DNA of 64,000 nt from Pectinophora gossypiella (GCF_024362695.1 NC_065425.1:7321001-7385000), one strand, 5' to 3'. Counted from the stretch's first letter, positions 11,420 to 26,400 are shown. Notes: generated by a model not told the origin, from the sequence alone. A program made the numbers and translations.

Positions 11420-14400
11420 ATGTACGGGCTACTGCTGGAGAATATGGCGGAGTACATTCGACAGACGTACGGAGAGGAGCGGTGGGAGGACATCAGACGG
11501 CAGGCGGGGGTGGAGCAGCCCTCCTTCTCAGTGCACCAGGTGTACCCGGAGAATATGATCGCACGACTCGCGAAGAAGGCGCAGGAGGTAAGTCTTAACA
11601 CGACATAAAAGTACACCTCGAAAACGTCATACAAAAAAAACCTCGTTTTACACAGACTACACATTGACGTTATAATACACGTGCGTCTGTGTGTGTGACG
11701 TCTGACAAATAATTTAAAAAATAATATTAATTTATCCTAAGTGCAGAGTTTACTAATACATTTGTCTCGACCATTCATAGACGGTGGTCGATGATACAGT
11801 TCACCACCTATACGTTGGTCTAACAGAAAACTCTGTGAAGTGTGGGTATAGTTCATCTTACGAGGGATGAATAAAATTTAAAGAAAGCCATTTAATAAAA
11901 CACATAATAACGGGTTCTTACCGCGTTTAAAGTAGAGATATGAGACTCCCATCATGGCACTTGCAACAGTCTCGAAATATCGGGAGTCTCATATCCCTAC
12001 TTTAAACGCGGTAAGAACCCGTTATTATGTGTTTTAATTATGATAATAACCGCGTAAACTTAAAACAAATACATTTATTGTCAAGATATTTTCAGCAATA
12101 TCACTGATTTTATTTAAAGCCTTGTCTACTATTTTAATGTCAACATATTTCACATCGCCCCTTTCATGTCGTATAGTTTCCATCTGGTTACTACACGGGC
12201 ATGGAGATCCCTTGGGTGGAAGTGGAACCCATTTCAACCTCTTTTCACACTACATAAACGTGAATGAATAAATTAGTAAATAATTCGTTTAAATAATTAA
12301 ATAATATATAAACTTTATTATAGACGGCGGTAACACACGCTGTAAAGATTTTTCTTCATTCAACCAGACATATGCATCTTTTATCTTTGTTTTTGGGTAT
12401 AATTGATGACCCTTTTTACACGCATTATTATTCTGATCAAAATTAAAACAAGCAATGTAGGTAGCAACATAATTCTGTAAATAATGTGATCTAAATATCA
12501 AGCAACAATTATTTTCATAATTATATATACTTCTGTCGTTACATTGTATTTGTAAACGATTACGTACAGTCATGAGCAATATAATGTACCCACTTTAGGA
12601 CTCTGTCGCACTAATATAGGTATTTGACATTTAGTGAGACTTACAGTTCAATTTGTCAAAAAAGTTAATGTGACATGGTACCAAAATGTACACATATGAA
12701 TGCTCGTGACCGTACCTACCCGAGTAATGAGAGAATAGGTAATTAACAAGTTAAAGCTCGACAGCGCCATCTATATTAGGTTTGGAGAACGTAGCCTGGA
12801 AAGTTCCTCATTACAGTTCAGAATTGCCAATCCGATTCCGATTCGATTCCTAACAAACTGTTATTGTTGAACGAGATTTATTTATTCTGAATTAATTCGT
12901 TTGTCCATTGAAATTCATTCATCACCGGGGTTTTGTAGATACGGTCTAAATCAGCGTTTATTTATAGAATCACGATGGATATACGCAGATAAATACTTCA
13001 TCATCCTCCTGCCCGGTTGATTGAGGGAAGGCCTATGCCCAGCAGTGAGACGTATATAGGCTGTTTAAGTATGTATGTATGCATCCTCCTGCCCTTATCC
13101 CATTCTAGGTGTGGTCGGCACAACACGTATTCCACTTCCATTCATTTCTGTCAGTCGTCATCTCAGTACTCACACCTTTCACACACATACATAGATTTAC
13201 TAGATTGAACATCAGCGCTCAAAAAGTGGGACGCAAAGTTACTGTTAATATAGCGACGTTGACAGTACTCCACCTCAGTGCGCGATTAGGCGCCGAACTG
13301 GCAACACGGGGAAGTGCGTGGTAGAAACTCAAAGCGAAAAAAGAAGGACGGAACATCATTTTCTAATAAATAATGACAATATTGTGCATGGTATCATAGT
13401 ATAAACATATTAATTTTCGTAGTAAAACTCACTAAAATTAAAATAATTTAGTTTATTTTTATTATTTATTTTATTTTATTTTATTTGGGGAGCTTACACT
13501 AAAACAAGTACTCCCTGTCAATCCGAGTCGCAGTATAATCCGACCGCATTACGAAGCACCACACGCTAATATACGTAATAAGACGATGTGTACTTTCTTA
13601 ATTTGAAACGATTTATACCGTTATGTACGAATGTATAGCCAAAGTTTTTTGTATCAAGCGCTGTATCTACGGTAGTGGTAGTATTATTCCTTATTCTATG
13701 GTAGTGGTAAATGAATACACACATATCCTTCTTTACACAATCCATCACACTGTCTTGGGTCACCCCTTACCTTATTATACATCCACATTAATAATCATAA
13801 CTTTCCTCGTTATATGCCTTTCATCCCTGCTCATTACATGCTCATACCATGCCAACCTGATGCTCCACTGATGCTACGTAGATAAATACTTAACAAAAAT
13901 CGTATTCTTTAGAGTAAGAATGGTAGGCTGTGGTAATAAAAATACAGCATTGTTTTAAGTTTACGCGGTTATTATCATAATTAAAACACATAATCAATCA
14001 GTCCCAATCAGTTCCAATCTCATCAGTCATCCCGTGATCATGGCACTTGCAACAGTGTCGAAATATCGGGAGTCTCATATCCCCATTTAAACGCGGTAAG
14101 AACCCGTTATTATGTGTTTTAATTAAAAATACGACGGACTAAGGTTAGGTAATTAATGAATGTCTGTATCCCCGTAGACAGAGATGTATCCACGATAATA
14201 ATATAAGTAAATGGGAAAATGTAATGTGTGTGCCTGTTTGTTTGTTCGTCTTTCACCGCAGAACGGAGCGATGAATTAGTGTGATTTTTCATTGGGAACA
14301 TTCTCAGGAACAGCACATTACTGTTTGTACCACGCAATAATTCTTAGAATTATTATCTTTAAAATAATAACTATACGTACTTACCCATTAATCAATTTAG

Positions 14401-17400
14401 CTCACTCATATTTAGATTTAGTTTAGAAGTTAAAAATATCAGCATAATAAATGTTCGGTGTTGATATATTGATGGTATTTATCACACAGTTATAAATATA
14501 ATCTTTGATCTGTGTGTGTCCTCTCGACCTCAACTAAGAGGTACATCCACATCGGTTTACTACATCAATAGGATTATTTTAGGTGTCCGTACTGAGTAGT
14601 GATGTTCCGGATATCCGCGGATATCCGAAGGAAATGATATATTCGTATCCGTTACTTTTCACGCAGATTTTTAACCAGTGGCGGCTCTAGCAAAATATTT
14701 AGGTAGTGCGACACCTCATAGTGGTACCCCTCAGCTCCTTAAAATTAAAAAAAAAAACATAAGTTTACGTCAACCGAAATTCACCTAATTAAATCTGTTG
14801 GCAACATCAAAGTCTTAATTATAAATTTTACTGTAATATATTTTGCTATGGCAATATTACAGGACTTACGCCACGGACTTTGCCGACGACGCATCTTTTT
14901 GTTGTCTTGCTAACTTATATGTAAATAATTTCCTAGTTTTTAATTTAATACAGTCCATTTAGATAGATAGATAGATAGATAATACGTTTATTTGGGACAA
15001 CATTACAAACAATCAGTAAAACATACAGTTTGAAACATAACAATAACAAACCACTTAGAAGTCAGAAAGAGTAATCTGGTTAAGTACCGCCGTCCCAAAA
15101 TAGGCCCTAGCTCAGCATTTGCTGCGGAAACGCGGAACGAGTCGCAGCGCTGTTATTCTGCTAGTACCTAGTACCATTTAACATCTCGAAGACGTTTTAT
15201 TTACCGGAGCGACCATCGCCTCCGACAAAATCTTTTAAAAATGTTGCTAACGGCCACCTGGTATGAGCAATCGAACCCGATGAAGTTACTTTGCGGCCAG
15301 GGTGGACCAGTCTTGGTTGATATTGACGCCCCCTCTATTTCGCCACACTGCGCACCGCCCTAGGGCTCCACTTTCTTTTACTAATTTTCAATTGGTTGAA
15401 TGAAATGCTGATATATAGGTAATTAGGCAGAATTGAAGAACCTGTAAAATAAATTTTAGAGTATTTTTTAATTATTAAAATCTAATATTTGATTAGGCAC
15501 CATAGCCATAGTTACCTTTTTTTTTTGACGTGACTTATTGTTGATTTGCCGCAGATGGCATTAACTACTTGGCCGGAGCCATAGTTACCATAAGTAACTG
15601 AAAAGTAATAGATCAACTGTCTTGTTTGTTTGTTAGTTTGTATACTCTTTATTGCTTTAAAATACAAAGGAAATTTAAATATACTTTATCGTTTATCTGT
15701 TTATTCATCGTTTTATCGTTGTTGGCTTTTTTTTATTTATTTATCTTTATAACGAGATCAATATTAAGTATACCAAGTTATAACATCTATTTTTTGTAAA
15801 TATGAGAAAACCAAAACTCAAATATTCTTTTTTTATAATTATAATGAGATCAATATAAGAGAAAGTTACCGATTGAATAAGAAAGTAAAGATCAGTATCC
15901 GTATTAGCGGATATACATTTTATCGACCCGGCACCTCACTAGTATTAACCTATAAAGTTTAATAGGTTAAATAATCAATGTAACTTTAATATCATTTGTT
16001 TAATAGTTTAATCTTCTTTTCGTGTGGGTTATGAGGTGGATTACTAACCTCTTCAACCCTGGTGTCAGGGTTGTTATTGAGCCGCCAAAGGCCCCCTGAC
16101 ATCAGTAAGTAGTAACTTAACGTACCTTCCGAGGCACGGAAACATAGTTTAATGGTAATAAAGTACATAAATATAGACATCTATATAAATCAAAGATGCT
16201 TGTGTTTTTTTTTCAATTTGATCTGATTGTAATAGGTACTTTCTTTATAATTATATGTATGTATATATATACTTTTTATTTAAAAAGTAGATACCAAGGT
16301 AGTAGTGAGTGTCTATAAAGAAGACGCTTCAAAAGTCCTTAATCTCATAGGTATTTCACTAGATATAACTTTTTAATGTGGGTATTAAAACCCCGAAGGT
16401 ATCAGAATTAGGGATCATAAAAATCAAAATAATTTTTCTCTTAATTTTCCCATCTCTCCCTTTATCATACATACATACACATACATAAATAGCCTATATA
16501 CGTCCCACTGCTGGGCACAGGCCTCCTCTCAATCAACCGGAGTGGGTATGGAGCATACTCCACCACGCTGCTCCACTGCGGGTTGGTGGAGGTGTTTTTA
16601 CGGCTAATAGCCGGGACCAACGGCTTAACGTGCCCTCCGAAGCACGAAATCAACTTACTTTTTCGGACAATAAGGTGATTCAAGCCTGAAAAGTCCTTAC
16701 CAAACAAAGGACAGTCTCACAAAGTGATTTCGACAATATTCCCATCGGAAATCGAACCCGGACCTCCCTTTATCATATCTTTTATTTTTTGCTTAGATAT
16801 AGCTAGGTACACAAACAAAAATGCCCGCCGGATATTATTAATAATATTAAGTTAGTTTCCGCTCATAATCTTTTGTTATAATAACCTAATAAGTATTGAT
16901 TAAGGGAAGTGCCCAAAATAACTTAGTTACTTACCTAATATTTGTTACTTTACCTTACCCCTGGCACATCCGTTCATTAATCATTACAAATTATTATTTA
17001 TTAAATTATGATTAATAATAATCTGAGTCATCATCACCAGCCCATTAACGTCCCCACTGCAGGGGCACGGGCCTTCCCTATGGATAGATAGGGAGATCGG
17101 GCCTAAACCACCACGCGGGCCCAGTGCGGATTGGTGGTTATTAACGACTGCTAATGCAACCGGGACCAACGGCTTAACGTGCCTTCCGAAGCACGGAGGA
17201 GCTCGAGATGAATTTTTTTTTTATGGTCACCCATTTTAAGACCGGCCCTTGCGAAAGTTGCTTAACTTCAACAATCGCAGGCCGAGCGCGTTTACCGCTG
17301 CGCCACCGAGCTCCTCTTTACCGCTGCTAAAGCTAATCTGAGTAGAATGTAATAATTTAGAATGTTAGGCAAGAATATGATGGTCATTCCTGGTGTTCTT

Positions 17401-20400
17401 CTTCTTCTATCGCGTGGGTTGTGAGGTGGAGTACCAACCTCATCAACCCTGGTGTCAGGGTTACTATTGAGCAGCCAAAAGCCATGACATGGCTCACGTA
17501 ACGACTACTTACTTAGGTACATCAGTAAGTAGTAACCGGGACCAACGGTTTAACATGCCTTCCGAAGCACGGATCATCTTACTTTCGGAGAATCTGGTGA
17601 TCAGCCAGTACGTAAAGTCCTAACCAAACTAGGGGCCACAAAGTAATTTTTGTGATATGTCACCACCGGGAATCGAACACGCTTAATCACTGGACTCCGG
17701 ACGTCGTTATTCCGGGTGTTCAAATCCGGTGAAACTTGAGTAAAATCTTTTATGACCACTCTTAAAGTAAGACTCTACGAGGTGGTTGGATTCTCGCTGG
17801 ATGTTTACCCGAATACTTATCGGGTGTTTTGTTTGGGTAAATACATTGGGTTATACCCGGGTGCTTGGGTAAATAACCGGTAAACCGGTACCGGGTTGGT
17901 TAAACTGATTTGATGTCAGTGGATAGCCCATCCATAATAATAAGTTAACATAACATAAGCTAAGGATGGTCGTCCCCCGGGCGGCGGGGTAAGCGTAACC
18001 CAAAGTTAATAAAAAAAAGGATGGTATACTTAGAGGTCCTAATTATCCACACATCATCGAGCTTTCTGTTAGACGTGATACATACATACATACATACATA
18101 AACTCACGCCCGTAATCCCTAACGGGGTGGGCAGAGCCACAAGTAATCAAAGACAACTTGCAGCCACTGTTGACGTGATACTTCGATGGTATCGCCGTCT
18201 ATAATGAGATGAGATAAATTAATAACTCAGTCCAAAAAAACATTTAAATATGACCTTGAACTTGGTAATTTTATTATTTAAATAAAATAAAAGTTAAGGT
18301 CATATTAAATATGACCTTGAACTTGGTAATTTTATTACATATTTAAATAAAATAATAAAATTACCAAGCTTTTTTGGACTGAGTTATTAATTTATCTCAA
18401 CTCATAGACGGCGATATTACCGAATAACTCAGTCCAAAAAAACAATTAAATAATGACCTTAAACTTACTAATATACTTACTTAACCTAAAAATAGGTATA
18501 AAAACAACAATATTAAGCATTTCGTGACATTTCGAGAAATTTCGTGCTGAAACACGAGTCATAACGGGGAAGCAATTACAACGAATATTTGATACCATCT
18601 TTTATTAATTACAACCCACAGAAATTGTACAAAGTGTGTCAATAACGTCTACTGGTTGACGTAAAAGGAAATTGTTTTGTTCTTAACTTTCTTTACCTAT
18701 TGTTATTGTGTTTCCGCAGTCTTCATTATTGTTTGAATTTGTTACCTAGTTTGTATTAGCTATTAGCGTTTGTTTCTCAGGACGTTCACCACCACCTTAA
18801 TTATGATCATTTCGACAAACATCCGTCTTGCTTTTTTGTAATTGTTTTAGTGGAAAGATGTTGTTGTCTTTTTTTGTGTGGCGTCCTTTTATAATAAACT
18901 ATTTAAATATTCTATTCTATTAATAACAGGGTGTTAGTGACATCGTAACGAATACTGAGGGGGATGATTCAGACCATGATTCTGAGGTAATATCAAGTGG
19001 AATTTTCCGTCGCAAAATTCTGATTAATTTTGTGTGTTTTTAAATTATTTTCAATTATATACTTTTACAATGAAAAATTCCATTTGACATTAACTAATAA
19101 TGAGCTGAATCATCCCCCTCAGTATTCGTTACGATGTCACTAACACCCTGTATACATATGTCTGTCATTCGTGAAATTAGATGGTAAAGAAAGGAAAATT
19201 ACAGCGCCATCTATATTGTTTTTGAGGAACGTAGTCTGGAAAGTCCCTCACCTATAATATAAAAACATTAAAAAAAAATATACGGTCGAATTGAGAACCT
19301 CCTCCTTTTTTGAAGTCGGTAAAAATGAATCGCAAAATGTGTTGGTAAGTGCATAACTCAACAACGCCTGGACCAATTTGGCCAATTTTTACAATACAAT
19401 ACAATACAAATACACAAAAAAAAATTGAAAAAATTGAAAATTGAAAATGAAAAAAAAATTAATGAATAAATTAAAAATTGAATTGAATGAAATTGAAAAT
19501 TGTGAAAAATTCCTCTTGATATAAATTCAGAATCATGGTCGGAATCATCCCCCTCAGTATTTGTTACGATTTTTTGGTTTTTACGACGGGAAAAAATCGA
19601 ATATTTGCCGGAAAAACCCTAAAAATTACTTACCCACCTAAGTTGGCAGAACCGAAGTAGGTACTGTAGGCGTAGTAAGTACCTAACTAAATACCTACTT
19701 AATATTTGACTTGAATTCTAAATCATTTAATTATGTAGACCAGGTATGTAGACAGCTGAATTAATAACTGTTTATCCTAAAACCCTAAGGTAACATTAAT
19801 GTAAGAAACCTAACTCATTAATAATAAATAATTAATACACACACATAGACTTACCTACATACGTATTAGTTGCTATTTACATTGATAACTAAACGCGTAT
19901 TATTAAAAATAGGTAAATAATGGTCCTAATTCCTATAGACACCATCTAATTTTATTTTAAGTTATATCTGTAATTTTCTTATCCGTTGAAAAAGAAAGGG
20001 ACGGGTAATCGACAAGCATAAAATTTATGGAATACACGTCTGTTTTAAGCAGAAATCTAAAACAACCGTCTAAAAATTTTACATCGGCCAATAACCCGAC
20101 AGATTTAAGTAGACCGCACGTCAAACGGATTGCATACCAGCGAGATGCCTATTTTATTCGCACGGGTTATTCATTCATTTTAAAATTAACTTGTTGACAA
20201 TCATCCGTGCCTTTCCTTTTCGGCGGATAAGAAAATGACGGGTATAACTTAAAATAAAATTAGGAGGTGTCTGCAGGAATCGGGGCCAATTAATAAAATA
20301 GTCGTAGGGTTCCCGCCACTGAAGAAATCCCGCGGCTTCGGCGCTAGTGTGGCAGTAAGTATCCTAGCCAATTAGTTCCATTAAAATCCGCGGAACTTAT

Positions 20401-23400
20401 TTGAGACGCGTATAGTATCAAAATACCTATACCTTATTCGTGTATTATTTTTTTAAAAACGAAATAGACCAAACTGTAACTAACCAGAAATTTCAACACT
20501 CTTCACATCGGCCCATTAGCTCAGTTGGTTAGAGCGTCGTGCTAATAACGCGAAGGTCGCGGGTTCGATCCCCTCATGGGCCACGATTCTTTTTGATTTT
20601 TTGATATTGTATTCAAATTACGTTGTTATACTACTGTAATTTAGTTCACGATTTTATTAATGTTACCTCACAATATACAAAGTGTACATATTTTTTTTTA
20701 TTTTGAGTACTGTTTATTTGTTTTATTTTTATTTTGTTTCATATTTTTCAAATATTTTTGCTCTGTAACTGTTTTGTTTATGGTGTAAATAAAGTTTTTA
20801 TATCTGTCTATTTACAATTATAATTATGAATAAGTAGCGAGCGATGTAATATTTATAATAATTTTCATAGCTTTTAAAAAAAATGGGCACTGTTGAAGCA
20901 TAATAATCCCCTTAAAAAATAAGTACGCTAAAAACAAAAGAAATCGAATGTGGAGGTGCTGGGATTTGAACCCAGGACTTTCAGCATGCGAAGCAGACAC
21001 TCTACCACTGAGTTACACCCCCGGTTACGAGAACTGGCGAAATTAGAATACTGGTTCTAGAGAGCCATTTGAACGTATTTTTAGAGGTTTGGTAGTGTTT
21101 TCACCAAGTCTTTTCTATTTGTTTTTTTTTTTTTTAATTTAATCAATAAATGTTATTCAAAATCATTGTAAATGTTACTTAGTAATTGGAACATTTTCGT
21201 TTGGTCGATACAATTATTTAATTTACCTACTAAAATGTACCTAACTAATTTACTTACGCAAAATACTAACTTTGCTTTTACACTTATGGCAGGCGTTTTC
21301 ACTTACCTTCTCTTTGTTCCAGGTACTAGGCATATCAGAACGGGAGTTTATGGACCAAATGGGTGTATATTTCGTCGGTTTCGTCTCACAGTATGGCTAC
21401 GACAGAGTTTTATCAGTGCTAGGAAGACACATGAGAGATTTCTTAAATGGATTGGATAATTTACATGAGTATTTAAAGTTTAGCTACCCAAGAATGAGAG
21501 CACCCAGTTTTATATGCGAGAATGAGACTAGGCAAGGTTTGACATTACATTATAGGACAAAAAGAAGAGGATTTGTATACTATGCCATGGGACAAATACG
21601 AGAGGTGAGTGTTTTATTTCACTCTCACTAAAAATATAAGTGCTAATTTTATATATTGTGTATGTGAATAAAGTAATCCCTACAATAATACGAATAAATT
21701 GCAAAATACCTAAAAAAAGCAAAAACGATCCTCGTTTGGAGGCGCCGGGTATCGATCCCGGTACCTCTCGCATGCTAAGCGAGCGCTCTACCATCTGAGC
21801 TACGCCCCCGATGTTAAAAGTAGTTGAAATTGTGTGTCTGTTTCTTCTAAACCATATGTTTAATCATTTAAAATGGTTTTTCTCTTATTTTTAATATTTT
21901 TAGTCATTCTTTATAAATACACAGTGGAAACTTGTATGATCTCGATGATAGATACACGAGCATCAGAACGATTAGCGCCATCTCCCGTAACTTTTAAGTA
22001 TCATACCTACACGCTCCGCACACTAGATGGCGCTTTCTCACACCAATACAACCTTTGTAAAATATACCCTATGATGCTCCCGTCAAGATTATGTTTTCTT
22101 TCAGGTAGCTCGCCACTTTTATCACAAAGAGATGAGGATTGAATTACTAAGAGAGGAGTTACTATTCGACACGGTCCATGTGACGTTTCAACTGACGTTC
22201 GACAACAGAGCATTTACCCTGGCGTCTTTGGCGATGACCAGAGAAGAGAAGCATCTTCCAATAAGTGCGTCCGTGTTATTCGAGATATTCCCCTTCTGTA
22301 TCGTTTTTGGGTAAGTTTCTAGAGACGAAAGACTAATTTGTGTTTTTGATGAGTACCATCTTAGTACTTATAGGTATTACTTATAGATATAAGAAGAAAA
22401 CACCGGCATAAGTCGGTATAACCGGTGGTATAAATTCTGATTTCATTTATTATCATTATCTGTTTATTTATTTCAAATTGGAAACGTTTTAAAATGGAAA
22501 CGAAAACCTTAAATTTAAATAACATTTTCGCTATCGACCCACAGGGGTCGATTAATTATTTCAAATATTTTTCCTCTCAAACGACGCCCTGAGCCGAGGT
22601 TCGCGCTCAACTAGACACCCTCAGCCCTGTTGTCCTAAACGTTGTACCGGTCCGGCCAAGTAGTTAATGCCATTTGCGGCAAACCTTCAATAAGTCACGT
22701 CAACAAAAAAACCACAAAGTAAAGACCTTTGTACTTGAAAGAACACTTTTAATATTGCGGGAGCAATACAGACAGAGCGAACAGTACAAACACGAAAGTT
22801 AGACAGGTAGTGACGTCAAACGAAATCTAAGTTTACTTATATTTTTTAAGTTCTGTGTTGGTGTTGCCAACACTAACAAAATATGGATAAATATCCGAAA
22901 TAAAATACTTCATTTCATTTTTCATTTTATGCGCAGGTCAGACATGGTGGTGCGCAGTATCGGCAACTCGCTGATGGTGATCCTGCCAGACCTCGTCGGT
23001 AAGAAGATCACGAACTGGTTCGACCTCGTGCGCCCGCTCATCGCATTCAAATTCCAAACTGTAAGAATGTTTTTTTCTTTTCATTTTATGTTTATCGATA
23101 GCTGAGACGACTTTGGCTAGATATTGGGACACATTCCTAAAAAGCAATATTGCTATTCGACATTTTGTTGTCAAAAGATAATAGGTCCCTTAAGTCTTTC
23201 ATACCTGCTGTTAATGGATTAGCTAATCAGATTCTGAGAGATTGCTTATTATACTGGGTGTAAGTGGCATCGTAATGAATACTCAGGGGTATGATTCTGA
23301 GCATGATTCTGGGTCAATATCAAGTGGAATTTTCCTTCGCAAAATTCATGAAGATTTTTTTAGTTTTTTTAATAATTTAAATTCTATACTTTTGCGATGG

Positions 23401-26400
23401 AGAATTCCACTTGATATCAACTCAGAATCATGGTCTGAATCATCCCTCAAAGTTTTCGTTACGATCTCACTAACATCCTGTATATTGATGGGGCAATAGT
23501 ACATCACTATGGACACACACACACACACACACACACACAAAGTATCAGAAAGCTCGGTGATGTCTAGGTACTTACTTTATTTTTGCAATCTAATTACGAC
23601 ACTGAAGTGCTACCCCAAATGGGATACAGTCATGGGCTTATGTTATGTTTTGTTACATCACTATGGGATGATGATTACGATTATATGTTGGATCAGATCC
23701 TGAACCGCACCAACAACATCTTCGAGCTGGTGACTGTAGAAGCCGTGATGCATGAGAAAGCTCCAGACAAACGGAACGAACTGCTTCGACTGTCTGACGA
23801 GTCCGATGGACCTACCGAGAAGAACTTGCGGCTTAAAGGTACTTCCCTTTGATTTTACGATATCTACAATAGGCCTTGACCAATAGCCGTTCGACGTTTA
23901 TCCACGTAGATAGTATTCTTTGCGTCTATTGGTCGAAACCGTCGATATAATCGCACCGCATGCGGCGCGGTTGCCCGCGCGCCGCATGCGGTGCTCCGCC
24001 GTAATTAAGCTTGTATGTAGATTTTGATGAGAGCGGAAGAATCCAAAGTGGTGTGGTGTGTCAGGGGCGAAGCAAGGGTTCCCTGGTAAATAACCATGTT
24101 AGTACTTATTGATGATGTACCTGATGCACGTCCTCCGCGACAAATATTATTGCTAACGATATTTAAATAGCGTACACCGTTATGCGAAGGGCGATTCAGG
24201 TGGTATAACCATACAATTTGAAAAGATAACTCACTCTACCGGGTAAGAGCCCTCAGTGCTTCCCATGTCGCGTCAAAAAAGAAAAAACTACTTGTCTGTA
24301 ATATTACTGTACTGTGTAATATTACCTATATATACAGGGATACTGAGGGGAATGATTCAGATCATGATTAAAATTTGTTGTATATAAATATTCTGTTCTC
24401 TGTTCGTTAGTCTCGCTAAAGAACTCGCTCGCTCGAAACCGATTTGGCTAATTTTATTCTTGAAATATTCGTGAAGTCCAGGAAAGGTTTGAACGGTAAG
24501 AAAATCAGTCATCTAGTACGACATAAATTTCCTACCTGCAAAATAATATCTCCCCCAAAGGAGATAACTAACAAAGGAGATAGAGTAGGGTAGAAATATG
24601 TTGTTTATCACAGATACGTAAACATCTTCAGAAGGTCGAAATAGCGGTTCTTTATGGAATTATTTTAATATTACGTCGACCAGTACCCTTGTCACTCATA
24701 CTTTCCTTGACTGTGATTCAATTTGTCGCCCAACTAGCTGAGCTGAAAGTTCTCTTTAATCATGTTTTTCTATATTTATAACGGCGTCTGTGGTCCAGTG
24801 ATTGAGCATTGGGCTCACGATCCGAAGGTTCCGGATTCGAATCCCGATGAGGACATCACAAAAATGACTTTGTGATCCCTAGTTTGTTTAACACTTTACA
24901 GGCTAATTACCTGATTTTCCAAAGTTAAGTTGATTCTTGCTTCGGAAGGTACATTGAGCCGTTGGTCCCGGTTACTACATAATGATGTAAGTAAGTAGTC
25001 GTTGCATAAGTCATGTCAGGGGCCTGATATGATAACCGTAATAACAGGGTTGATGGGGTTGGTAATACACCTCACAACCCACAACATAGAAGAAGATATT
25101 TATACTCGAACCCTTGAAAATAAGTATTATGGGCATCGAAGGTCAATGGAAACTAAAACGAACAAAAATTTTCAATGCTTTGTCCCTGCCTAGTCACTCT
25201 TCCTCAAAAATAGAGTGAATAGGGATTAATTAGGTTAGCGTGGACAGCCTCCGTGGTCTAGTGGTTAGAGCGTTAGGCTCACGATCTGGAGGTCCGGGTT
25301 CGATTCCCGATGGGGACATTGTCGAAATCACTTTGTGAGACTGTCCTTTGTTTAGTAAGGACTTTTCAGGCTTGAATCACCTGATTGTCCGAAAAAGTAA
25401 GATGATTCCGTGCTTCGGAGGGCACGTTAAGCCGTTGGTCCCGGCTATTAGCCGTAAAAACACTTCCACCAACCCGCATTGGAGCAGCGTGGTGGAGTAT
25501 GCTCCTTACCCCCTCCGGTTGATTGAGGGGAGGCCTGTGCCCAGCAGTGGGACGTATATAGGCTGTTTATGTATGTATGTATGTAGGTTAGCGTGTAACC
25601 ACCTGAGGGTATATCTTCACTTATCATCAGGTGAGATTGTAGTCAAAGGCGCGCCAGTTTTATTTAAAAAAATGTTACCTACCAGTTTCCTTATGTACTT
25701 TTAATAATTATAGTGTGATAAGAAATTTAATGTGTTCCTCTAGTTATTAAATAACTTGTAATACCCTTATTGATTTTAAAGATGTGTTGCTGTTGCAGTT
25801 TCTTGTCATTTCTTCTCCTCAGCCATAACACCTTGCGAAATGACGTCAATTCAAAAATGTTACATTGACCTTCAACAAGTTTATCCATGATAATTACGTT
25901 GAATAAATGATTCTGATTTCTGAAGGGATATTATTGCTTATATGAAATATTATAGATTGTATCAATTAGTCCCTTTCAGACTACAGACGTGTTTTAGATA
26001 GGTATTTCAATCTTTAACGAAGGACTTTAATACAGGTAAATTGGGGTAAATCGATATTAGCCTATGTCTCAATGAACGGAATATCATACCCGATCATTTT
26101 GTGCCTATTTGGTATATCCAAACTTGGTAACCGATATCATGCGGGATTCAAAAATAGAATTTGCCAATAATTATAATCACCATCTCCCTAGCACATCCCG
26201 TTTTTCAAAGGATCCGCTTACCTAACAATGATGCCAGTAATTATTATATCTACTGTAATCACAGTTTGTCAAACATGTTTACAGTGACCTTAATTATAGT
26301 AATTTTGTGTTTTTGCTACGAAACATGTAAAAGTATCTAAAATCTTTCATTTTCAACACCAGATTTTTATTCCTAAATAAGTTAGTATTTAAAAAGCTTT

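Noticed and set aside
25348..25704. Recurrent small protein with LNHLIVRKSKMIPCFGGHVK (also at 28413, 16465, 9493, 60730)
   Set aside because: It is the chance open frame of SINE family A, recurring because the SINE does. No purifying pattern or start context suggests a gene.
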